Assembly: GCA_900095095.1 (NCBI GenBank)
Contig: FMBT01000311.1
Coordinates: forward strand, 434,001 to 498,000
DNA: 64,000 nucleotides
Source of the DNA: Fragilariopsis cylindrus CCMP1102
Lineage: Eukaryota > Bacillariophyta > Bacillariophyceae > Bacillariales > Bacillariaceae
Direction of reading: 5' to 3'
The stretch's first letter is position 1. Every line of letters begins with the position of its first letter. A program made the translations under genes and the position numbers. The notes under the pieces are model-generated. The model searched no databases and was not told the origin of the DNA. It saw nothing but the letters and a program-made list of their open reading frames with translations. Below, in pieces: positions 32,047 to 41,831 of this stretch.

Positions 32047-32880
32047 CAAACGGTATTTACATGATTAAGTCGAAGTAAATGATGCTACGTTAATCGACAG
32101 CATTCAATTATATTTTCACTAACAAAGTACTAGTTATTTCAAGTCGATTTTGATAACTACTTCGAAATTGAGCGTCATTTCCTGATCAATCAGTACGCAG
32201 TACGACACACAGTACGGCACGAGACGCGAGTAATTGATGCTACGTTAATCGACAGCATTCAATTATATGTTCACTAACAAAGTACTAGTTATTTCAAGTC
32301 GATCTTGATAACTACTTCGAAATCGAGCGTCTATTCTGGCAATCGATCAGTACGCAGTACGACACACAGTACGGCACGAGACGCAAGTAATTGATGCTAC
32401 GTTAATCGACAGCATTCAATTATATGTTCACTAACAAAGTACTAGTTATTTCAAGTCGATTTTGATAACTGCTGCGAAATCGAGCGTCTATTCTGGCAAT
32501 TGATCAGTACGCAGTACGAGACGCGAGTAAGTGTTGCTCGTTTGATTGACAGCATTCAATTATATTTTCACTAACAAAGTACTAGTTATCTCCAGTCGAT
32601 GTTGGCAACTGCTTCGAAATCGAGCGTCATTTCCTGATCGATCAGTACGCAGTACGACACACAGTACGGTACGAGACGCGAGTAAGTGTTGCTCATTTGA
32701 TTGACAGCATTCAATTATGTTTGTACTAGCAAAACAGTAGTGCTTTTTCGACATTTTTGATAACTACTTAAAAATCGAGCATCATTTCTCGATCCGTACG
32801 AGACGCGAGTACGACTAACAGTACTGTAAGGTCCGAAATGAATCATGGTACGTACAGTCTACTGCAACTGTCAATAGAAG
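32047..32880 (+). repeat. Left subterminal repeat array (~155-bp units)
   Basis: About five copies of a unit containing GATGCTACGTTAATCGACAG, AACAAAGTACTAGTTATTTC, TCGAAATCGAGCGTC and GTACGCAGTACGACACACAG; units start near 32081, 32236, 32393, 32532 and 32688, with the inner ones more diverged. Likely transposase-binding or structural ends (inference). Confidence 0.85.
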
Positions 32881-32883
32881 ACC

Positions 32884-35800
32884 TTATTCTGCTCCTTCCT
32901 CTGACTCTTCTTCATCATCTTCCACTGCTTCTGGTCTTGTTTCATACTCTAAAGTCTCTCTTCTAAAGATCTCATCAAATATATAACTATGGCTCTCTTC
33001 TTCTACTCGCAGAGCTTCTTTTTCCAGGCATTGTACCTTATTAACATGAGATGATGAGGGCATATTCCTTCCCACCTCAATTGGATCCATCTTTACATCC
33101 GACATAACAATATTGAATAACGGAATAGTTACTGCTTGGCCACTGGGTGTCCACCATCTTGGACCTCTTTTCACTTCATTCAAGTAGAAACCATCACATA
33201 CAAGCTTACCTGTTTCTTGACAGGTATATGATTCACTTGTCCATTCAACCATCCAATACCCATCCCTAGCTTCAGGATCACTTGTTACAATAGCACCGTA
33301 ACCACCAATTTCAATATTCGCTGCTGTATTGGAACTTAACGAAACAAGAATTTCTTCTCTCGCCGTGTCTACGTCGTCTATGTTGGCCTTGTCGTGGTCG
33401 ACTTCTAGGCGAACCACATCCCATTCGTTCTTTTTTCCAAGTATTTTTCGATATCTGCATTCCTCCACCGTTGCAAATCTTGGTTGTTTCGGTGCCTTCA
33501 CACCGACTTTCCATGGTAACCGAATAGTAGTATCACACGGTACGCAAGCACATGGAATTCTTCTCAAAGCAACACGACCGGTACCCAACTCAGGACAGCA
33601 ATATACATGGTATCTTTTGTTTGACGTTCCACCAGCTTGTTTGGCTTCCTTTGAAAACTCGTGGTGTTTGATGGCCCGCGAATTTTCTCTCTTGGCCGAT
33701 TTTCCTCCCGATTTAACCCCCCCGGATCTCCCGATACGCAACAGTCTTGCACATTCTTCAGCTAATGAGAATTCTTTACCGATTTCGTTTACGCTATGTG
33801 CTGCAAAACGTTTTTTGTCATCAACAGCATTTTCTTCGGCAATGCTATCCATCGCTTGCTTCAGCTCCCTCGCAGAATAACGTATCAATAAGTTTTTATC
33901 AGTACCGTTCACTCCGTCCACGATACCTTTTCCTGTAATACCAATTGAAATAAAATAAATAAAAGTTAGATACGACAAAACCAAGCAAAGCATATTTTAG
34001 ATACAATAGTTTAGAATAACGTACCATGACCGGGAGCACCGAACGAACGATCGATTACAATGTTATGTTTGATTGATAATCCTGATAAGAACCATAGTGC
34101 TGTTGCTGATCGATACTGAGCGCCACAACCATCGGTTGTTTCGTATAAGCGTTCACTCAAGACTTTTTTTCTTTTAAGATTTTAATTAAGCGATCCATGT
34201 GTTTATCGGTCGTGGCAGCATTTTGAATCTTAGAATCTTTTAAAAACGAATAGAAATGCGAGGTTGTTTCTGTTTCTCCGACAGGATAAAATTTGATGTC
34301 GTTACCCTCAATTGATAGATCTCTTCCCTGACCGAAGTGTTCACTCTGGATTTCCATGTGGAATTTCATTAATAATCGTTCCGCATAATCACGTGAACCA
34401 GCCACCTCCCCTGGTTTCAGACGACTAAAACGGACGTCTTCAATATTAGATTTGCTTAATATAATTTTCAAAAATCGGTGGTAAGTATATTTTTTCAAAT
34501 GTGGGAGGTAATATTCCGTGAAGAATTCTTGGAACCCACACTTTTTTTGGGTTAAATATTTCCTTTTGTAAAATCCGCCCCGTACGTAGTTTGGGTCCGC
34601 CTCCAAAAGCAAATCGCATTCAACACAGGATTTCGTCTGGACGAGTCGTTCCCCCTCAACCACTGGCGGAAATTTTGGCAACATGTTGTGTATGCTGCAG
34701 GACGGGAGGACATCGTACAAATGGAAACAAATATCATTGTTCATAGTCAATTCTTCAGGAGGCCGGTCGAACCCAGGACAAGCGTTGCACTCGCCCGTAA
34801 CACAGTCCAATTGATGAAGAGATTGGAACCTGTCATCAGGCGGAGCACACAAGCAACAAACCATCGCTAGTTTGGCGGTCTTAAACCTAGCCTCTCCCTG
34901 CGGGTGCACCTTGTCCTGGTATTTCTTGAGGGTTTCGTCGGCCGCAATATATCTCCTCGTTCTTGGATTGAAACCATCGCGTATCTCCTTGAAATCCTTG
35001 ATTCGGTAACAAATAAACCGGTTATAGCTCTGTTGAAGGTTGATCATTTGAATACACGGTTCGCAGCCACACATTATTTTATACCGATCACTCATCATTC
35101 GTAAATGAGGCGGCAACAATTCCCTCAATTTTGTATCGGATATTAAAATATTACCAGCGCAATCACGCACACTCGCTAAACCTATCAATGGATCAGCATC
35201 TATTAAGTCATTGTGAAGCTCACGAACCGGTATCTGAAGTAGTATTTTATTAGTCCTTTTTTTGGTACCAGGATTGTTAGCGTCGGGTACCAATAAAGTA
35301 TCTGAAGCTAACGGACTCTGTATGACCATATGGTGATTATCCAACCAGCGTAAAAACTCCATGTGTAACTCTGGTGTCACCTTCGTACGCCCCAAACGTT
35401 TTAGTACACGGCTGAAGAGAGTATTAGTACTGTCGCGCATCTTCTTGCGATGAATTTTGGCTCTCTTCATAGATTTTTCAAATGTTCTTGGGGGAATATC
35501 TGGAAACAATCTGTTTCGACAAGTAAGAGTAGGAATATTTGTTGTGCAATTAGACGAGATTGGAGATTCTGCTAATGCTGAATATACACATTGTTCGTAG
35601 GAGCGTACATCGTCGGTACCACTACCCTTCTTTTTCGAGTCGTTTGTTGTTTTCAAAATACGATTGATTTGTTCATGATGAAAACGCATGGCTGCTAAAT
35701 CTACAACGTCTGCTAGTCCTGCACTTTTAAAAAAAGGTCTAACACGCGGATCCTTGGACGCAGTGTGCAATGCTAATACTAGTTGTTGTTGTGAATAGTG

Positions 35801-36403
35801 GTTAGAACAGTGCTCTCATAATATAGTTTGAACTAAATTATTTACAGCTCTATTCTTACCCTTCCTTGCCGCATAATCGGATCGATCAGCAACCTTGAAA
35901 GCATCTTCATCAAATGCAATGTTTAAAGACGGACGGGTAAAATCGGAGTATACTACAGGTTGAGCTACAGGTGTCGCAGTCGCTGGTGCCACCGCCGTAT
36001 CATTTAATTTAGTCAAGAGAGACGTCAGAGTCTCTACCAAATTCTCTGCCGAAACTTCAAGAGCACAGGCTAAGTCAACCTTCAATTCTTCTTGTTCTAA
36101 ACATAGAAACTTACTTGGAGAACTTTCATGATCATTACCTGTAACAGTATGAGTAGGAGGACTAACCTTCCTCCTTGGAGTGGAACCGGAAGTCAAAGAA
36201 GATGATACAGACACTGCACAGGCCGGTGATAGTAATGATGGTGGTGATAATAACAATTGTCGTGAAGCACCTGGAGGTGGCGCTGCAGTTGCCGGTGGAG
36301 ACTTTCTGCGTCCTCTTTTTTTGTTACTTTCACTCTGTGAAACTGCAGTCGCCGTCACCCCACCTTGTCTGCGTCCTTTTTTTTTGGTAGTAATTCCACT
36401 CAT
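32884..36403 (-). CDS. DDE/D-type transposase, three exons, one apparent frameshift
   Basis: Minus strand. Exon 1 36403-35860; intron 35779-35859 (GGTAAGA donor, TTCTAAC branch, ACTAG acceptor, phase 1); exon 2 35778-34025; intron 33933-34024 (GTACGT...TTACAG, phase 1); exon 3 33932-32884. Exon 2 changes frame at A AAA AAG (34164-34170); with one more A the total is exactly 1116 codons. Exon 1 is basic and Pro/Ser-rich (KKKGRRQGG). Exon 2 has Cys clusters (IMCGCEPCIQM, CCLCAPP, GECNACPGF, CVECD) that look like zinc ligands. Across the exon 2/3 junction lies the core TTDGCGAQYRSATALWFLSG ... GAPGHGKGIVDGVNGTDKN, with Asp residues expected at the active site. Exon 3 ends with YWMVEWTSESY, RGPRWWTPSG and an acidic tail. 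Related repeat-encoded proteins occur in other diatom genomes from memory; family name uncertain. Confidence 0.8.
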
Positions 36404-36499
36404 TGTGAACGATCGTATCCTATCAGAGCAGAAGAGGAGGAAGATGAAGAAGAGTTAGAAGATGAAGCAGAATAAGGTCTTCTATTGACGTACGGATCG

Positions 36500-37075
36500 A
36501 TCGCAAGAACAGAAATGACGCTCGATTTTTAAGTAGTTATCAAAAATGTCGAAAAAGCACTACTGTTTTGCTAGTACAAACATAATTGATCGCTGTCAAT
36601 CAAACGAGCAACACTTACTCGCGTCTCGTACTGTCGTACTGCGTACTGATCGATTGCCAGAATAGACGCTCGATTTCGCAGCAGTTATCAAAATCGACTT
36701 GAAATAACTAGTACTTTGTTAGTGAAAATATAATTGAATGCTGTCGATTAACGTAGCATCAATTACTCGCGTCTCGTGCCGTACTGTGTGTCGTACTGTC
36801 GTACTGCGTACTGATTGATTGCCAGAATAGACGCTCGATTTCGAAGTAGTTATCAAAATCGACTTGAAATAACTAGTACTTTGTTAGTGAAAATATAATT
36901 GAATGCTGTCGATTAACGTAGCATCAATTACTTCGACTTAATCATGTAAATACCGTTTGAACGCAAGAAAACAAGCTCGATTTCGAAGCAGTTGTCAAGA
37001 ATGTCGCAAAACGACTAGTAGTTTGCTAGTACCAACATAATTGAATGCTGTCAATTAACAGAGCAAAATTTACCG
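36500..37075 (-). repeat. Right subterminal repeat array, inverted
   Basis: About four copies of the same ~155-bp unit as the left array, in opposite orientation (CTGTCGATTAACGTAGCATC, GAAATAACTAGTACTTTGTT). The stretch GTATTTACATGATTAAGTCG of the left array has its exact complement at about 36930-36955, so the arrays are themselves long inverted repeats. Confidence 0.85.
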
Positions 37076-37367
37076 CGTAAGGAATTTTTTTCATCAATCC
37101 CGCGATGCGCTGTTTTCAGTGTTTTCAGCTTCGATGACGTTGCCGATATGGGCGGAATTCTCCTTAGTTAACTAACAGGGCTTCGACGACACCACCTACA
37201 CCTGTCGATGCGTCTTGATTCAATGCATGGATTATGATTGGTCAGTTGTAGAAAAGAAGAGCTTCTGTGGAAGGTAAAAATCCGCCCAATTGATAGTACT
37301 TTCACTGCATAGCGCGTGTTGTAGTAGAAGCGTCTGTCCGCAGATTGTCCTTTATTCCACAAAACAG

Positions 37368-37391
37368 CGCCGCGTTGAGCCGGAACGCGCC
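37368..37391 (-). repeat. Right terminal inverted repeat (24 bp)
   Basis: Perfect reverse complement of the left end; followed by ATCA (37392-37395). Confidence 0.9.
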
Positions 37392-38095
37392 ATCAATTGT
37401 ATTGAATGTTATGATGATTTTGGTTCTCGTGAACTTTCTATTCAGGCATGTACCAAACCAAGCATTCCACATAATAGGCAGTTCCAGTGGCCATCTACTT
37501 GTCAAAATACTTATCACATTATTTCACCATTCCCCATGCATGGTATCGTTGTAGCAGTAAGACACTAGTAGCAAGGGAATAACTGACCAAGGACTGATCA
37601 TAGGGGTAGATATGTGCCACTAAGGAGCAACTAAGCTTGCACTTCTAATAAAGCTAGACATATTTACAGTTGTCACCAGGTCACCAGAAATACTACCCAA
37701 AGTAAATGACAATGCCCTTCTCATTGATGGTGGCCAATAAATCATTTATTTTCAGTCGGATGTTAGTCCACTTGCTAAATGTATCGAATACTACTTTGAT
37801 TCCAGTAACAGACAGGAAGTACAAGAAGGACACGATGACCAACTAGTGTTTATTAGTCAGTTAGTCACAAGTAACAAGTAAACCATATCAAATCAATCAG
37901 AGGGCTGGTAAGATTACAGTTGCTTCTACCGTGCAAAAATAATTTCCATAATGTCTAGAAAAATGTATACACATATTTTGTTCTCCTCCACTACTGTATA
38001 TACTTTCTATGTCTATAATGATCGGTATTTATTCTAATGGATACTGGATACATCATCGCTACCGGTTATTGGTTACTACTGATAGGCTACTACTA
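37392..38095. other. Right flank of transposon, no gene seen
   Basis: AT-rich, non-coding so far as I can see; 3' flank of the MDP-1-like gene. Confidence 0.4.
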
Positions 38096-39050
38096 CTACG
38101 GCAATGCTTTCTGTTGTTGGTACTTCGATAAACCAGTTTCAAATTCTTTCCATTGCAAACCGTGAGGTGTACGCTGACTTATAACACCGAATGCTTTCGT
38201 AACTCGCTCACAGTGATCACCCCAGTTGCTTTAAAATAAAGTAGGAAGATGTTAAAGCAGACGACAATATAAGGGAAAAAAGGTCAGCCATACAATCGAC
38301 AAAAACTAAGCTCAGTATCATTCTATTTGTTCGACGTGGTTTATGATTTTGATGTGTAGTTTATCATTAATTTTTACACACCACACACCACACACCACAC
38401 ACCACACACCACACACCACACACCACACACCACACACCACACACCATATCGTATTCGTATTCGTATCATGTAGTACGTATCGTGTCGTATCATATAAATA
38501 ACGTACCAGTCATCAAAGAATAACATCTCATTGTAGGGAATACCACTTTCCTCATGAAGTTGTTGAAAGTGAGTAATTTTGTCGGGAGATAGATTTCCTG
38601 TCCGTCCAATTTGATTGTAATTCATCATATCGCCAATAACAAGTCCCGGTAAGATTTCAATTCCATCTAAGCATGCATACGAATAGGATGGTTCTAATGA
38701 TGATGATGCTGTTGCTAATTGTACATCTTTATATATAGGATTCGTTGCAAGTTCGTATAGAATTTTCCGTGCTCCATCATATAATGTTACCGTACAGTTG
38801 TCACGATTACCATAACGGGGAACTTGAAGACCAACAACGCCTTTCTTCGTTTTCTTTTTTTCCCCTTCTGATCTTGATTACTCTTTACATCCACTGGAAT
38901 CAAATTTCCGTGTATGGGAATCTCTGGAAGTCCCGGAAGTTCGTGCATCTCAGGTGTCCACAAACAATCGTCTAAATCAAAGACAATCATGGAAGGAAGT
39001 TGTGACGGCGATATCGGCGACATCGGCAATGACGATGATGATGGTTTCAT
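38096..39050 (-). CDS. MDP-1-like HAD phosphatase
   Basis: Minus strand, two exons: 39050-38507 and 38228-38096; intron 38229-38506 (GTACGT...TAAAG, phase 2) with a 7-bp ACACACC satellite. Magnesium-dependent phosphatase-1 family: MIVFDLDDCLWTPEMHELPG (HAD motif I, nucleophile in DLDDCLW), YDGARKILYELA and LATASSS (motif II), then FFDDCNWGDHC (motif IV) across the splice and VISQRTPHGLQ. MDP-1 dephosphorylates phosphotyrosine and sugar phosphates (fructosamine-6-phosphate has been reported for the mammalian protein). The frame changes once at an A7 run (38855-38861); one more A gives 226 codons, KKTKKGVVGLQVPRYGNRDN. Start: ATG at 39050 chosen because none lies upstream in the open frame, which could otherwise encode a targeting extension. 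Confidence 0.82.
38376..38445. repeat. ACACACC minisatellite in an intron
   Basis: Ten units of a 7-bp repeat within the MDP-1-like intron. Confidence 0.85.
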
Positions 39051-39732
39051 CGTACTAATACTGCGTGTACTAGAATTAAATATATTGGGGTGGTAATGGC
39101 GACGTCGTAATATGTCTCTTGATGATGAACGAAGCGACGACAGCAACAGCCACGACGATTGTTGGCTTCCTTTAATGACGCGAATAATTATTGACAAAAA
39201 AGAGTTACGTCCCAAAAATAATTGGATCCTTAACTTGATGCACGATGCAGGTAATATGATATGCTGCTACTCTAGTAGAAGCAGTGGATATTATTGCTGC
39301 TGATTATCGTATTTCCTGTTGCTGTGTCGACTACTTTGTGTTCGTTGTCCTTGGCTGTTATTGTGTTTGATCTGTTGTTGTTTTCTAGTCGGCATTATTT
39401 TGTTTTATCGAGCATAAATTTGAAAAAAAGACGCCATAATTTATTTTCTCTTATCCCCCCCAAAAAAATTAACAAAAATGAAAGTACGGTCAGGGGTCAT
39501 TACCCCTGAGTACGGTAACACAGTAACCAGACTTGTTACAACAATCGATCAATCTACAGACAATGAACGAAATCAAGATAAAATAGATCAGCTGAACTAG
39601 ATAACATCAAATGAAATTTTGAGCAGAACATTGTTTTCTCGTAGCAACCCCAAAACCATCTTGAGTAGAATAGATCAATTAGAATAAAATGATACTCTGC
39701 CTAGCACTTAATTTAATCGACTATGAAATAAC

Positions 39733-39804
<72 letters not shown>

Positions 39805-39848
39805 GTCTCGCTGAGGTAGGTATCACTTTAGCTAGCACTCGATACAGT
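39051..39848. repeat. Intergenic with small hairpin and long (TG)n
   Basis: Holds an 8-bp hairpin TCAGGGGT-CATT-ACCCCTGA at about 39489-39510 and a pure 68-bp TG tract at 39735-39802, a potential Z-DNA former. No gene is seen in the spacer; the upstream frame of the MDP-1-like gene continues to about 39290 without an ATG. Confidence 0.6.
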
Positions 39849-41156
39849 CTACTCGAAGATACCGCCGCCGCCACTACTACTTTCTCTTGTTTCTTCCGCT
39901 TGACCTTTATTACCCATCATCATACGATCGAGTCGTAGCTTTTGGATTTTCATGTGATACTGTGGTGCTTCACTGGCAATCTCCTTCCATTCCAACGCAA
40001 CTTGTTCTCGTTCGCGTAGAATCAATTCAGCGATTTGGGTGGGGTCAATCACAGAAGAGCTAGTACCGTCATTACCATTCTCTCCACCATTTTCGGGAAT
40101 ATTCTTAAAGCTAAGTGATGACGATAATAGTTCCTCAAGTATATCATCGGTTTTTCCATATGTTACGGGACCGTGAAACAGATGTTGCTTGTCTTGGTAA
40201 AAATTCTCTAAGAAACCATGACAAACGAATTCAGAACCACGTAGCTCGCCTGTTGACTTTTTCAGTTCCCATCTATTCAGTACACGATGGATAGCTTCTT
40301 CCGTTGCCAAGAGAATAAGTAAATCGAAATTCCCTCTCCGTAACGGTGAAGGCTTGTGATCTGATTGTGGATCATCGACGTTGATTTCTAGAAATAAAAA
40401 ATAATCACGTGATCCTTTCAATGATGATAACGATGATGATTTGTCCATGTTTTTTACTCTTTCCCAATACCACTGAAGAGTCTGTCCACCCATATCAGAA
40501 ACTACCTGTAAATCGTTTGCAAATTCTCTCGATAGCTGTTCTCGGACACTCAATATACGGCTACATAGCGAAGACGGATCTATATCCCAGGAATATGCTG
40601 GAATATGTGCTTGGTGGCCCTGGATAATCCAACTTTCTTTTGGTTCTTCGAGTAGTTTTTCAAAGTAATTATCCCATGTCGGAAATCGAGTAGTATCCAT
40701 TGCGGCTAGACCATGATATCGCAATAAATGACACGTCCGTATTTCCTCCTTCTCTTCCTTGTTTGTAGAGGGCCAATTGGTCCTCCCAATATCATTGAGA
40801 TCAGGCATAACTTCGGACAGGCTAAATTTTGACTTTTCGTTGCCGCTCACAACTAAATTCGGCTGAGTGAAACTTTCAACCCAAAAAGCTGTTTCTGGGT
40901 CACGTAACTGATTCGTTAAGAACATAAAGGATTGAATAGAACGTTGTGTCAAAAACAATGAGAAATCGTTCGGAAGTCGCCAATAACTTGATGTGCCATC
41001 ATTATTGTCGGCATCATTGACATCGCCAATATTGCCGTTGTTGGACGATAAATGCGTCCTACACCTCCGACGAGGAGACTTGCTAACGAAAAAGGCTTCT
41101 CCTCCTTGTATTATCAAGATTGCGGTAAATAAAAGGCTCCTCCTCGTCGATAGCAT
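39849..41156 (-). CDS. Plastid-targeted protein of unknown function
   Basis: 435 residues from the ATG at 41156 (a more upstream ATG at 41231 would add 25 polar residues before the signal peptide). The N-terminus MLSTRRSLLFTAILIIQGGEAFFVSKSPRRR is a signal peptide ending at A-FF followed by an Arg/Ser-rich transit region, the bipartite pre-sequence of diatom plastid proteins. The mature part has SYWRLPNDFSLFLTQRSIQS, DPETAFWVESFTQP, RYHGLAAMDTTRFPTWDNYF, WIIQGHQAHIPAYSWDIDP and EREQVALEWKEIASEAPQYH. It looks conserved and globular, but I do not recognise the family; no transmembrane segment after the signal. Confidence 0.75.
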   Translation of the reverse strand: MLSTRRSLLFTAILIIQGGEAFFVSKSPRRRCRTHLSSNNGNIGDVNDADNNDGTSSYWRLPNDFSLFLTQRSIQSFMFLTNQLRDPETAFWVESFTQPNLVVSGNEKSKFSLSEVMPDLNDIGRTNWPSTNKEEKEEIRTCHLLRYHGLAAMDTTRFPTWDNYFEKLLEEPKESWIIQGHQAHIPAYSWDIDPSSLCSRILSVREQLSREFANDLQVVSDMGGQTLQWYWERVKNMDKSSSLSSLKGSRDYFLFLEINVDDPQSDHKPSPLRRGNFDLLILLATEEAIHRVLNRWELKKSTGELRGSEFVCHGFLENFYQDKQHLFHGPVTYGKTDDILEELLSSSLSFKNIPENGGENGNDGTSSSVIDPTQIAELILREREQVALEWKEIASEAPQYHMKIQKLRLDRMMMGNKGQAEETRESSSGGGGIFE

Positions 41157-41831
41157 GATGAGATCTTTGATAGTCGTTCTCTTTTGTCGAAACAATGATA
41201 TCTTGTTCTTGTTCTTTTGTGCTTTTAACATTTTGCTTAATAAATTCTATAAAAAATTCGGTGACACCTCTTTTGGATATTTGCTGGCGAAATAAAAATT
41301 GAGCCGAAAGAGCAATATCGCGCCTCCCCCGCAGAAATTTTCCATCTGTAGCTAATTTCTCATCAGCTGTGCTAGCTCATATATTTCCTAACCTATCTAA
41401 TGGAGATGGTAGGCTAATCACTTACAGATGGCAGCATCAACAACAAATTGATTGATTGAAAATCAACTTACTGTGTATAATATCAAATAGTATTCAGTAT
41501 ATGGCTGATAGTAACGTTGGTCTTTTTCGATTCGATTCTAGATTTTGTTCGGCCGCTTGGCACCTCTGGACCAGTCCACATCAATTTAAGCGCTCTTTCA
41601 GTACTTTGTGTCGAAATGAGAAGATAATAATATCATACCTTTTTTGATGTCGGCGAAGCATGCAACACATCACACTTGTACACACATCATTACTACATTT
41701 AAGAACACTTATTCACTGACTTAAACACTCAAAACGCTCATTAAAGCACAAATTCAACACAAATTCAACAAGAACGGCATCTGATAGGAAAGAATCAAGA
41801 ATTATCGATAAGAGAAAGGTAGCGAGTAAAA
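41157..41831. promoter_or_regulatory. Divergent promoter region
   Basis: Between the plastid protein (-) and sulfite oxidase (+). AT-rich leader with a direct repeat AAATTCAACAC/AAATTCAACAA before the sulfite oxidase ATG. No gene is seen. Confidence 0.4.

Larger units (their letters stand above)
31829..37391 (-). mobile_element. 5.56-kb DNA transposon with short TIRs, subterminal arrays and one transposase
   Basis: Bounded by perfect 24-bp terminal inverted repeats (31829-31852 and 37368-37391, outermost bases GGCGCGTTCCGG) and a candidate 4-bp target duplication ATCA (31825-31828 / 37392-37395). Inside each end is an array of a ~155-bp repeat in inverted orientation to the other (32047-32880; 36500-37075). 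The centre encodes a single transposase on the minus strand. No integrase of retroviral type, reverse transcriptase, capsid or helicase is present. Transposase motifs (TTDGCGAQYR, GAPGHGKGIVDG) suggest an RNase H-like DDE/D enzyme; a 4-bp duplication is known for the Sola superfamily, but I cannot confirm membership. The intact TIRs suggest a recent insertion. Confidence 0.85.

Noticed and set aside
35779-35859. In-frame TGA between the first two transposase frames as a read-through or selenocysteine codon
   Set aside because: A canonical 81-bp intron (GGTAAGA, TTCTAAC, ACTAG) with matching phase removes the TGA.
31825-37395. Polinton or virus-like element
   Set aside because: Only 5.56 kb; no polymerase, capsid, protease or packaging gene; only a DDE/D-type transposase.
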